A stretch of 64,000 nucleotides of DNA from Calliopsis andreniformis (lineage: Eukaryota; Arthropoda; Insecta; Hymenoptera; Andrenidae). Within the stretch, counting starts at the first letter, position 1. Every line of letters starts with the position of its first letter. Under the pieces are notes generated by a model. It made no database searches. It was not told the DNA's origin and was given only the letters and a program-made list of their open reading frames with translations. The stretch spans positions 25,580,001-25,644,000 of the forward strand of contig NC_135064.1 in the NCBI RefSeq assembly GCF_051401765.1. Reading direction: 5' to 3'. Position numbers and translations under genes: made by a program. This document shows, piece by piece, positions 25,361 through 37,300 of the stretch.

Positions 25361-26850
25361 CAGGAAGACTGAAGGTGGTACTTATCAAGGTTTCACAAAC
25401 TGAAAGTGAAGAGGGAAGTACAGTTTTTGTACTTCATAATTATTGGCTGTGTAAATTAAGCCTTCGATAGCGCTTTTTTAATTGTAGTAACACCGTGCAA
25501 ACGAAAATTGAATTTATATAATTGGAAAGCTTATTTTTTCTGGATTAAGTAAAAGATTCCTATGTCTTTTGTAATCTTTAAAATATTATGTGAAAGAAAT
25601 TTTTTTAAACAAGAGTCGTGGTACAATGCTTGCTTTATTTGTTTAATGGTGATGTAGGAAAAAGTGGAAGTTCATATGTTATAGGTGTCCATCTCCAAGG
25701 GGTTAATTTGGTGGCTGCGGATTTACCCCTTCTTAATTTAAGTTCAGGTATTTCCTATCTGTCATAAAAGTAGGCTACCACCACGCGAGTCGATCTCAGA
25801 AACGTGTTCTTACCATGACCGCCTCAATGAACCAGGGCTCTATTGACATAGACTGTAAATGAAAACACTTTCATCCTAATTATACTATTCAATATTAATA
25901 TGCATACTATTCCACGTGGTTTCTATTGTGGCGACGACTTTGGGGAAGAGATGTCATTAAACTAATTATTTTACGATATCGTAATTTATTAGCGAATGAA
26001 CCTCTTTGCGTAAGCGCTGCCTATAAACCATAGTAGAATCTCATTTTGTATAAACGCCAAGGCGGGACACTTTTATCGATATTGGGATGATTGCTATTGT
26101 TTCGGCTGGATTAGTGACTCTCGACACTGGTGAGAGTATTACGTACAATTATTTAGTCTAGTGATCGCTCATTCATGAGCGGTGCTGTAATTTAGGATTA
26201 TCTGCTGATTGGCAATTATATATTTATGACTGCTAACAAAGGACTAGCAGCTTAATATATTCAGTGATTTTAGGATTATTTAGTCTTCCAATGACTTGTG
26301 GTTTACGTAATTGTGACCATTGGAAGCTAACCACCCCTTTTCCAAGTACTATAAATTATTCGAATTTTGAATCGTTTTTGTCTCAAGAGAGGTATTAAAG
26401 CAAAGTGGAGAAGCAATACGAAATAAGTACACCTTTAATAGGAGTCTAAAGGATGGAACAGAGTAGAGGGAGAAGGAAGTGAATCTCACTACAGGGCAAT
26501 CTATCTTGATCGATCCAAGAGCTATTTCCACCCTTCCTGGAGCTAAGAGGAAATTATTCCCTTCAAAGTATCCATTTTTTCTATTAAAATTCATTTTTTC
26601 GACCTCAAAGACGCTCACAAATTTTTCTTAACAAAATCCCCCCTAACCAAAGAAACAAAACATCATGTCACATATATTACTATAAATTCTCTATTATCAT
26701 TACATTATTACCACAAAACGTAGAAATAATTATCACTACTTTTATCATAAGCTAAAATTCCCCATTTCTTCTCACATAACATCCTCCACTTCTCACCAAA
26801 CTGTATCACTCCATTCAATTACCCAATCAAGCATTCCATGTCCCACACTC
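25361..26850. other. AT-rich non-coding stretch
   Basis: Mostly AT-rich, including 26620-26830 with long runs lacking G. A perfect small hairpin CGCTCA-TTCA-TGAGCG lies near 26166-26181. No coding signal; the frame at 26349-26618 (-) is unrecognisable. The possible piggyBac-like end at 25672-25706 is listed separately. Confidence 0.6.
25672..25706 (-). mobile_element. Candidate piggyBac-like terminus (right end, partner not found)
   Basis: Read on the minus strand from TTAA (25703-25706) it gives TTAACCCCTTGG, then GGACACC, then CATATGA. The plus-strand sequence at 48079-48113 has TTAACCCTTTGG, GGACACC and CATATGA, with exactly 24 bases between the TTAA and CATATG in both. Two separate sites sharing an end motif that begins at TTAA suggest termini of one piggyBac-like family. 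I could not find the opposite end upstream. Confidence 0.4.
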
Positions 26851-28960
26851 GCAGGCTCATCCCTTTTTCCAGCGCTGTCGATTAGGTTCCCTCGCGGACA
26901 GACACGGCCACTAATTATTGGAATTAGTGACTCTTATTTGTTACGTGAAACACGGGAGGCTAAAGATTAGGGTCCTCTCAGGATGCCCGTGTCTCGTCCG
27001 TGTACGTGTGCGTGAGCAGAGAGACTTTATAGCGGGCGTGGCCGATGTTCACGGGGGCGTTCGAGTATTTTTAGTCGTTTGATGCCGGCACGCGCTCTCA
27101 CCGCTTTTTTAACGCCGCCGAAGCATCTGCCCTTAGTTAATGTCTCCCCGAGTTGTTTCGCTCGCGCGCACACGTAGAACAACCCTCGAGCCGATGCGTG
27201 CACGATCACACACACACACTCTACCCGTCGCTGGTTTATTGTCTCCGCTGGAAAATGGGATTAAGTTACTCATTCAGAAAAGCGAGCGCGGTAACGAGAG
27301 AACAACGCTGTTTAGCCCTCTTTTCACGGGGCACAAGGGCAAAAAATAAAGATCCCTCCTTGTTCAGTAATTTGTCGACCCTCTTCTGTGTAGATCTTGG
27401 ATATTTTTTTAAATACTCGCTAATAGCCCCGTCGATCTTGCACCCGCCGAGAAAAAGGAGCCTTCAGGAGCCGCGAGAATCTTCCAAGACCGCCTCGCGA
27501 ATCGATTACCGCAGTGTCATCGAGCCTCGAGTGCCCCCTATTAGCCAACCTCGATGTATCACGTAATTACAGTGGAGGATCTCGTTGAATGGAAATTATT
27601 CGTCTGAAGTTCGCCAATTACCGAGCGAGACGGCTCGTTCCTCGGAGGAGGAAGAGTCGGAGGAGCGCTCGAGAGGGCTAGGGTTACCTTAATGGACGAT
27701 ACTTGAAGGCCTGATCGGTCGCTGCAGCGCAAGCTCTTATCTGGCTCGCGGGGGCTGGGCCAGGGCCGTAGCTACCTGGTTGTCGAGGCACTGGTGTAAC
27801 AAAGGGCCTGATCCGCCCTTTACTCCTCTCTCATAATCTATTAGCTGCGCGCCCTTCGAGATACCGCCAAACAGACCAACCATGCGAGGACCAGTGGAGA
27901 GGAGAGTTTAGATAAAACGAGGGGCGGGCTTCTTGTTCCCTGCGGAAGAAGAATGGAGCGAGGTGAAGGGAAAAAAAAGGAGGCAGCTCGTGCTCAACAC
28001 GCGTTGGCAAGCTGAAGACAAGATTCGATTCTGAATCTGGGAAATATTGTAGAAAAAACTCTGTAGTAATGTTGTGTCCACCAGTTTTCACTAGGGGGTG
28101 AGAATCTCTGACTTTTTTGGAGGGTTTTGGTTCCCCTGTTTGATGCTGCTCCCTTGAAGATCAATTTCTGAATAGGTAATGGAGGACTTGGTCAGTTTTC
28201 TACGCAACTGGCGACGTTTACAATAGAATTCTAGGCTACTGTTATAGAAGGTAATATATTTCATAGTACGATAAAAGTAAATCCAATAAAAATTCGAGTC
28301 CTGTCGCAGCACTGTGACGATTTAAATCTCTTCACCAGGATGAGACACAACAGTTGCAAACCTAATTCATGTCAAGTCCCCGCGAATCCTCATGCCTTCC
28401 AGGGACCCATGTGGCGTCACTGGCGAAATGGCTCGTGCCTTTCGTCACGGACGGGGACCAAGCACGCAGAAAAATGGATGGCCGAGCTGCACACACGTTT
28501 CATAAACAGTCGCCGGCCATGTCGACGTTTTCCCCGATATTTTTATTACCGTGCCCCGAATTGGATTGGTCCCCGACAGAACCACCCTCGACACCCTCTC
28601 TCGCACCCTTGCTGTTAGCGCGAGTGGCTGCGAGGCTGGGATCGCATTCGCGCCAGCCGCGCAATAAATTCCGACTAGCTATCATAGATTTATCATAGTC
28701 ACGCACTCGCGGCCCTGGTCCACCGCCGATAATTGTCGGATTGCGGTGGTTTTCGGTCGACCAGGCGTTCCTGGAGGGGATCCTCGAGGGCGAATGTCAG
28801 GAGGGTGAGAAAAATAATGATTCGGGACATTTTCCGATACACCGAGGGCGTGAGGTAGGGAGACGTTTGCTACTCGCGAGGAAATTGTGGTCAGTTCTCT
28901 TTGTGATCTCAGGTACGGTCACAGCTGCCAGGTGCATTGAATGATTTGGGGAGGGGGCGC
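26851..28960. other. GC-rich, CpG-rich stretch
   Basis: GC-rich from 26860 to about 28000 and again 28340-28900. It contains a short CA microsatellite (27207-27219). Frames of 137 codons (27153-27566, +), 109 (28369-28698, +) and 92 (28340-28618, +) overlap others and match nothing known. Possible regulatory DNA by composition only. Confidence 0.45.
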
Positions 28961-29477
28961 AATCTGAATGATACTTATGAATTCCTTATAGTATTCCTAG
29001 GTTATGAAATCGTTGATATATTCAGTGTGGCTTGAAACTAGAGTATTCTAAAGTAAAATAGCTTTTCTTGCACATACTGTCAGTGATATCTTTGACAAGG
29101 CCAAAGATAGATCACTACAAGTATCAGTTAATATCAAGGAAACAGTAGATCGAGTGTTGTTATGAGTTTCTTCTTTCCTTTCTTCAATCTTGCCCTTATC
29201 CAAATTAGTTATTATTCTTCCTGTAGTCATCCTCGTATCTCAGCTGACTCAAGTCACCTGGTAATACTACAAGTCTTCCATTTTCTACCATCTCATGATC
29301 ACGTGCATTTGCCTCTAAGAAAACTAGAGTCAACGCGTTACCATCAATTTGTCTAGAATAATTTAAGATCGTCTCGCTCCATCACCCTTCCCGAAGATAT
29401 ATGTCAAGCATGATGCCACAAACGTGATTGGTCACCGTGTCACCAGTATATTTTCATTCGGACCTCCTCGCAGTTAA
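28961..29477. other. Non-coding stretch
   Basis: AT-rich sequence with no frame longer than 64 codons. I see no repeat or RNA gene here. Confidence 0.65.
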
Positions 29478-29575
29478 TACGGTCCACGGCGTTCTATTTG
29501 CCCGTGAACAGTCTCTTTCCTCCGACGAATTAACTCGGTAGACTAATAGTCCTGGAAAATAGACCGTGGACCGTA
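29478..29575. other. 98-nt imperfect hairpin, miRNA-precursor-sized
   Basis: TACGGTCCACGG (29478-29489) followed by TCTATTT (29493-29499) is complementary to AAATAGACCGTGGACCGTA (29557-29575), giving 19 base pairs with a 3-nt bulge (CGT). The intervening 57 nt can pair further in places, including CCGA/TCGG at the apex. Length and shape fit a microRNA or hairpin-RNA precursor, but I recognise no known mature microRNA in it. Neither strand is preferred by the sequence alone, so no ncRNA gene is called. Confidence 0.5.
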
Positions 29576-31425
29576 GATCTTCCCGAATGATCTCCGTGTA
29601 CCTAGGACCCTCCGCGTTCATGCTGCAATTGTAATGGCTACACCCCCATGCAATCAATCGCCGATGTTTCCTGGGGTTGCAGAAAACGCCGTCTTTATTT
29701 CCACGTGATTCACGTTGATCGCGGGGAACGAAGCGTGAGATTAAACGCTGGACGCCTCAAACGAACATACTTGGGAATTTACTTTCCTACGTTGGAAATT
29801 ATTTCCCCTATACGATCGCTGGCCCCTGGAGATTACTGTAGCGTCGACGATCTTAAAACCTCGTGTCTTAAACGACGAAACGGGGATCGGTAGTCTTGTT
29901 TACGATGTACGTAAAATAGCAGTGCAGTGAGGTCCAAGCTGTTGAATTTAAATTAAGGTAGCTTTTCATTATTTTTATGCTCTCATTTTACTCGTAAAAC
30001 TGTACATAGTTTTGAAATAACGTAACGTGTGTGTAGCCCAGAAACGAATTCCTCGGTGATAGTAGACAATTTCGTTCAAAATAGAGTACCTATAGATATA
30101 GAGTATCGTAGCAAATCAAATTCCAGCAAGTGCTCAAAGACTCGAACAAAATTACCCCTAAAAAGGCTTCAACGCAATTCATCAATGCAAAAAATCCTCA
30201 GATTTTCCTATTACCATTAGTTTCACCTCACCATATAAACTCTCCAACAAAAACGAGTTCTCGGATTAATCCCTCTTAGATCAGATTAGCAACGAATAAA
30301 AATACCTCTGACGATCGCCCACAACCTTCGACCATTCCGTCCAGCAAGTGTCACTAATACTTCTCCTCTTGCATCAAAGAATCGTGAGTGACGTCTGGCT
30401 ACGGGGATATTCCCAAATCGCGGTCACCTTGCGAAAATAGTGACGGAGAAGCGTGGAAGCATCGAAGGATCTCCTGTTCGAATGACGTATCGAATTTTGT
30501 GGCAAGAAAACTTCCGGTGACACTTTTGTGTGCGACTTCACGGCCACTTCGTCGTCTCCGCGTCACGGGGAGGGACTCAAGGGACGAGAGAAGAGCATGA
30601 TCCTCGCGTTGGCAGCGCTTTTGTCCCTGACAAAGGGGTTGACAAAACATGACAATCATAACAGCCATAACTCTCATAACTGACGTGGGTGGAACGGTCC
30701 CATCCAACAAAGCTGATTGTTTCTCTCTTTCTCCCTGGCCGCTTTCGAGCTAGACAAACATCGCTCTGTCAGGTCCTGACGCTGAGGAAGGCTCACCCCT
30801 CTCGCGGCTTATCGGGCTATTACGAGAGAATTATACACGCGGATGTTTGCGAGCGCCGAATTCTTCGAGGCTCGAAGCTTGAGGTTCGAGGCTCGAGGAA
30901 TGGGAACGGAGAAGCAAGAACTCGCATGGAATTTCGATACCTCTGGAGACGGGACGAGAATGTGATCGCTGCGTCGCAGAACGAATGGTACATACAACGC
31001 CAACCATGAATCGAGGGCCTTCGATTCGCCCCTTCTCGATTCATCCTATACTTGTATCGCCGTATCATTTTCTGAGAACAATTTCAGGGAGACAGTGTAT
31101 CACTGTACCAGCTGGTGACAGTACACGCTGGGGTGATAGCGGTACTGTGCTGGAGTACAGATCGAAGTAGGTGATTCTGAGAGGAGTATCGGTTTATCGT
31201 TAGTAGGTGCTTGTTCAGTATTTTTCTTTCTGGGGATAGTGTTTTCGAGACCGACTGGGCAGGGATCGATGAACCTTGGTGTTTGGGGGAATCTGGAGTT
31301 TGTGAGAAGAATATTTAAAGATATGACAGTGTTGATATCTCTTGAGATGAATATCTCTTGGATGAAAGTGCTTAATAATTCACAGGTTTAGATATTACAG
31401 TATTTGGAGTAAAGTGTTAATATTT
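29576..31425. other. Non-coding stretch, GC-richer at 30360-31170
   Basis: A direct repeat TTCGAGGCTCGA occurs at 30864-30875 and 30885-30896 (21-bp spacing). A quasi-palindrome centred on CCAGCTGG lies at 31096-31127. Frames of 103 (30399-30710, -) and 106 codons (30689-31009, +) are unrecognisable. Confidence 0.55.
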
Positions 31426-31697
31426 GAATATTTGAATATTTGAATATTTGAATATTTGAATATTTGAATATTTGAATATTTGAATATTTGAATATTTGAA
31501 TATTTGAATATTTGAATATTTGAATATTTGAAAATTTGAATATTCGAATATTTGAATATTTGAATATTTGAAAATTTGAAAATTTGAAAATTTGAAAATT
31601 TGAATATTCGAATATTTGAATATTTGAATATTTGAAAATTTGAAAATTTGAATATTTGAAAATTTGAATATTCGAATATTTGAATATTTGAAAATTT
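31426..31697. repeat. 8-bp tandem array with 64-bp higher-order repeat
   Basis: It opens with thirteen identical GAATATTT units (31426-31529) and one GAAAATTT. Then a fixed pattern of eight units starting with GAATATTC begins at 31538, 31602 and 31666, exactly 64 bp apart. The first two 64-bp blocks differ in a single unit, and the third is cut short at about 31697. The register is unbroken over 34 units. The minus-strand frame 31417-31761, full of NIQIFKYS repeats, is a by-product because 24 bp equals three units. Same family as 401-508. Confidence 0.95.
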
Positions 31698-34040
31698 GAA
31701 TACCTATTCCAAGTTTAAAAAATGTCGAATTTCCAATTCCTCGAAACTCCATTAAACGCATAAAATCCTACCATAATATAGAGCGTGTTAATTACTTTTG
31801 TTCAATTTCACAATAATCGCAGTTTGAGCGAGATGATACACAATTCATCGTCTCGCTCAGTGATTTCGCAGCAAACAGATAGGCTGCTCGCGTTTCGCCA
31901 AAGCCCCGGGGGTAAACCTGGGTCCAAATGAAAGCGCTAGGTGGACACGTTAAAAGGTTTCTTTACGAGGTCGTAACGAGGATCACGGGTCGCCGTTCGC
32001 GACGCTTCGTGATCATAAACCGCATAACGTCGCCGTGGAAAAGCAAAGACTGCGTGGCGCCCCTTCCTCGTCACCCCCACTGCTACATAAAACATTTTTG
32101 ATACACCGGATGGGGTGTTCTTGCCAGTGGGAATGGGTTCTCAGGCTTCTTTGAAATGGTGTCCATCAGTTTTCGACGTGATAGAGAAATTCACAAAATT
32201 GAGAGTACTAATACTTTTTCATATTTTATAATGACATTTTAATTTAATTCATAAGTAAATTGATAACTTTGAAATTATGAAATGTAAATTTATTACAAAT
32301 ATAGTGCTTTTGTATATGTAATCCATATTGAATTTTCGTATAAGTACATTTTTTGCCATCTCAGTGAATTTTCTAGAGTGTGTTGTACCTACTGAAGTCT
32401 TTACAAGCCTCTTTTAGCTTTTTTCATAATCTTTTAATAACGAAAGGGGCTATTATAAGGTACAGTTCTTTAGTCATTAATCTTTAAGTAACTCCATTAT
32501 GACATCTTCTCTGATAAAAATAGTTTTATCAATTTTCTTTTCTTCCCCGCTGTCCTCAGTCTCGTGCTGTTATCAAAGGATAATGCGATCTGCCGTACTT
32601 TTTCGTCGCTTCTTTCGTCCCTTGGCATGGAAACTACGCTTCAAGGTTCATACTTAAGCCGTGACGTTAAAAGTTAACCGTTTTACCAGTCTCTAAGAGG
32701 CCCATTTACGGTCTGAATTATATATTTTCCAATGGCTCGCCGTCCCTTCTGGCGAGTCTCTAGATTTGCATGCTCTTCTTGGCCACGGCCGAACCGAGGC
32801 CCTCTCCGAAGGACTAGCAAAAACGTTAAAATGCGGTTTATGACTTTATGCTTTTCGTATTTTAGCGATATTTGGAACAATAAGGCTAGGACTGACCTAA
32901 CTGTCACCAGGACACAAGCTTTCACTCTGTCAATGCTCTCTTTTTTCGTTCCGCGGGAGTAATTCCAGGAATCCGTGCACGCATAAAATATCTCGGTCGA
33001 AATTCTTTAACCTTGCGCCCGTTTTTGTTGCTCGACCTTTCTAACAGGGGGGCGACAGCAGCTAGGGTGAACTTTCACCGTCTGCTGAAATTTCCTGCTC
33101 GCTTTTCGACGAACTTTTACTTGCTGTAAAAATAGCTTTGAAAAAGAACTAATTTCTTTCCATTAGATATTACATACGAGCCGCTCATATGCCAAATCGG
33201 TTAACTCCACAAAGTAAAGATATTTATATTTATTTTAAATATAAAAAGTTGAATATTAAAAAAGTTTTGGTAATACAATTTTAAAAAATTCAAAAATTGG
33301 AGTTAGTCGCTTTGATCTATGAATTACTCATATAGGCAATATTACATACAGATACTGTATTAAAAATACAGGTCTTCAATTTTTGAAAATATTTAAAAAA
33401 TCAGAAAGTACTTCTATTGTACCTATATCTCCCTAAATAGCAAAATAATTCAGAACACTGTCCCCAGACATCTTTGAACACTGTTCTACCACACTACACA
33501 GCACTCTACATTCAAAAACGCTGTAATACCCAAAGTTTCCTCAACACTGTCTTGTAGCTTACACTCTGATACCAATCAGACAACCTTCAGGGACGCAGCC
33601 GAATTTCCCGCCAAAATATGCAAAGAAGCATTACGTTAGTAGGTGGCATTCCGTGTTTGCATCTGTCTAGTTTGTTCCTCGAGCCAGCAGGATCCACAAA
33701 TCATGGAGAGAATTCTCGCGTGCGAAAGGTGACTATCGGCATGGCAACAGGAAAAAGCAAAGGGCAGAAGAAACGGGACTGCTCCAGATTTTCACGCCTG
33801 TTAGGGAAAACACAAAAAGGGCCTCGATGAATCAACTCTGAACGGACGTGTCCGGCAAATTGTCGCATGGTTTAACGTCTTCTGGAGCATGAAGGACGAC
33901 CTTGTCCAGAGTTGACGTACCCAGAGGTACAAGATCTTCCATGTTGCTTGCAGATCTGACCAAGATCTGACCTCGAAGGATCTTCACGCGAACTAGAACT
34001 CCTGTTCAGGGGAACTAAATTTTAAATTCAGCAGATTTTC
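31698..34040. other. Non-coding stretch
   Basis: 32160-32520 and 33120-33540 are AT-rich; 31800-32110 and 32520-33110 are moderately GC-rich. The only frames are short (80 codons or fewer) and unrecognisable. No repeats beyond short A/T runs. Confidence 0.6.
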
Positions 34041-34328
34041 AGGTACTCCAAGTAGGTATCAAACTGGGAATTGTATTTTTCGATTCCATGGGAAGAGTTA
34101 GATACTTACTAGGTGAAACTAGAGAAACAGAAACACTCAATAGAGTCAGTAGAGAAGATTTATAAGAATTTTTTATGAGAAAATGAGAAAACAAAATTCT
34201 TTATGAGAATTTCCTCTACTGACTCTATTCAGTGTTTCTGTTTTTCTAGTTTTACCTAGTAAGTATCTAACTCTTCCCATGGACTCGATAAAATACAACT
34301 TCAAGTTTGATACCTACTTGGAGTATCT
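34041..34328. repeat. Long foldback: 114-bp inverted arms around a 60-bp loop
   Basis: The left arm 34041-34154 pairs with the right arm 34215-34328. By hand alignment there are about nine differences (eight substitutions, one single-base gap), roughly 92% identity. 34085-34114 is perfectly complementary to 34254-34283 (30 bp). The AT-rich loop carries two partial copies of TTTATGAGAA. Weaker complementarity continues a further 10-15 bp outward on both sides. It may be a foldback/MITE-type transposon or a hairpin-RNA locus. There is no coding capacity and I found no clear target-site duplication. Confidence 0.85.
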
Positions 34329-37300
34329 AAAAATCTTCTCATTTTGAAGCAAAGTATCGATAGGAGAAGCTGAAAAATCTAAATTTCACGAGTGAAGTGA
34401 AAACTAGCAATTATCATCTAACAGATCATACATTTCTTAAGAATGAGGAGGTTGGAAAATGAATTCGCCGAAGAATTCCATTCAGACTGTGCTCTGATTT
34501 GCATCACAGATTCCAAAACGTGCTCGCGACAAGTTCAGCAAGGAGACCGTGTTTTCCACGAGTTTTCCTGATGATCCTATGCAAGCAACGCGTGTTCCCT
34601 GAGGTGCTGGATATCTTCGTAAGCCTTAAGCCAAACAGCACTGGCGGGTAAACCACTCGGGTCGCGCGTTATCTGTTTGCAAGCGGGCCCAGGGCACAAA
34701 GCTCGTCCGAGCTGGTGATCGTGCTCCTTTCGAAACGATAATATTGCGACAACGCTGCACAATATTTGCGTGTTTGCCCTTTCGTCGCCTGGACTTCTTC
34801 TCTGGGAAAGAGTCACGAGCACGCGACGCCACTTCCCTTCCAGATTAGCGGATTTCATTGCGTGGGTCTTGTTGAGAACGCAGAAGTGGATCGCTATTGC
34901 TTCCTGGTAAACTAGTGACTTTAACGTAGCAATTGGAGAATACGACTTAATTTGTTAGAGGAAAAAATTTAATGCTGGTAACCAAGTGATTTTTGTGGAC
35001 AGAAATATGGTTGTATTGATAGGTACCTACAATTGCCAAAATATTTATTTTTTTGATATCTACTAATCTATTACTTAGCTATTTCTGGATCGCCTACAAA
35101 GAATCTGTCATTTTGGTTAATTACTTTGTTTTCTTTTGCTTAAATAGAAATTTTAAATTATTCCTGGCGTGTAAAAGATGAGAGTGTATTTTTTTTAAAG
35201 CAAAAACAGAGACGCCAATATACCTAACACATTTCATTTCACAAATGGACTCATTTTCGAGGATCCTTAAGTCTGAAAATGTGCAGCCCACCTAACTTTC
35301 TTTCATTTCATGCAGAAACAGACTTAATGACCTGTTACGACCTTGACCCCTTAAAAACCCTAAAACCTATAAAAATTAACTTTAGGCATACGTCTCCAGG
35401 GGCTTTTCCTATTCAGCAAAGAAAGCAGCGTAAATAAGGAGCAATATAAGCGAGGAACAAGATCGGAATCGAGGCCTGGTAGAGTTGCAATAATAACGGA
35501 ACACGGTCGAAGGACCTATCGTTTTTGTGACATCGGTACGTGTCCCATTTCGCGCTAGAAAATACCAGGAAATCAATGCAAGGAGACAGCTATTTTCAGG
35601 GAAGCAACAATGCTGTCGTAAAGCCGCCGCGGCAATCCCGCGCTAGATTTTTACGACGCGGTCCGACGGACGGGACAAAGTCAATTCGTCGAAATTAAAA
35701 ATGGAGCGGTTTTTACCCCAAGCCGCGTTAATGCTATTAAAACGAATTAGGCCGAGGTAGGTACCTTTTTTAACGTAGGTGAATGGATTGTAAAGGCCGA
35801 GGAAAAATTTGTGAGCCAGCAGAGCCTGTCAATGGGTCCTCAGACTGGCCTCAAGAAAGGTGTAGGTCCACTTCACCGTTCCTGAGCCATGTCTCGACGT
35901 CAGTTTTAGTACTCTACTTCCATATTTTAACCAGCGCGTGTTTTTTTTACCGTCTGGGATAATTGAACCTCTGTAAAACGTACAATTGGATTGTGAAAAT
36001 CCAATTCCGCGTGCGGTCGCTTCTTTAATCTAATTCTGTGTTTGTTTGTCAGCGATACTCGCGCTTCCTGGAAATGCTCGAACTGATACACGCACTGGCC
36101 TCTGACCCCTCGCCTTCTGCGCACACAATTCGTCGAATCTTTATTCCGACTAAGGGATTCCACCTTTCGGGAAGCGCAAGGGTTATTCCAGGAACGAAGA
36201 CACCCTAAACGAATAAAAGCGAAATTGGTCGGGCACAGAGCGAATGTCTGTAAAAGTCATCCCTCATAAAACGCCGTTTACCCCCGCGCCGACCCGCACT
36301 CTCTCTTTCAACCCTGGAATTTCTAGAGCACGAATGGCTCCGTTCGATTATCGGTGCGACCTTTGTGAAATGTAGAAATGCTATGCCCGTGAAACAAAAA
36401 ATTCGGGATATTTCAATTTGACAAATATTTGTTTATTAGATAATACATTGAGGAGAGCTTTTTATTATTTTTGAATTTTTTATCAGGGATATTGTAATTT
36501 TTAGAAAAAATATTGACAATTTTTATATTTGTTATACACTTTTTTGTGACAATCTAGAATTTTTTCTCTTTTTTAATGTCGCATAAAAAATTTAACTATT
36601 TTTTTAATTTTCATGAATTCCAAGTAAAAACTGGGAGAAATGTATAAGAGCTTTGAAATCTTTTGTATAGCAAAACTGAAATCCGATTTCAGAAGCGACG
36701 AATGTCGAACTTCTACCTTTAATCCCATGTTATTCGTCAAGAATTCATAAACTCCAATTTGGCGGGTTTTTAGCGCCCACGTAGCTAAGAGCTTTGGTCC
36801 GAGGAATGCTATTTCGAGAGGATCGATGGCTCCAACTCTTTAAGCCTCTCCCACGGGATAACGTCAGGTCCCGTGGGACAGCCAACAAAACCGGAACATG
36901 ACTCGGGAAATGTTAAAGGATTACTGACCATTTCGATTCAACAGAAGGGAACGTCCAAGAATCTGTCGTTCCAATAGCCAGATCGTTAGTCGATAGTCAC
37001 TGCTCGTCGAACAGTTTCCACATTTTGTAACGACCCTGGGCGTCCAAAATGTTATGACAGAATCCATAAAGCATCTCTGTCACTAATTTCATCTTACACC
37101 TGGAACTCTTCTTCCTTTACATACCCATATTTTTAATCCTAAAACCTACAAAACTCTCATTTTATACCCACTCCAATTAAAAAATTGGAACCATGTTAAA
37201 TCCACTCTATTTTCACCTAAAAATTAGACCGCGACTTTTCACCCCAGAATTGTACCTCTGTCTTCATTATTTCCAACTAGAAGAACAAGGAAAGACATAT

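Noticed and set aside
31417..31761. 114-codon minus-strand frame of NIQIFKYS-type repeats
   Set aside because: It is the translation of the 8-bp GAATATTT array (24 bp equals three units and eight codons); there is no non-repeat coding sequence.
28073..32180. Shared word GTGTCCAYCAGTTTTC near 28076 and 32160
   Set aside because: Only about 16 bases with one mismatch and no extension on either side; could be chance.
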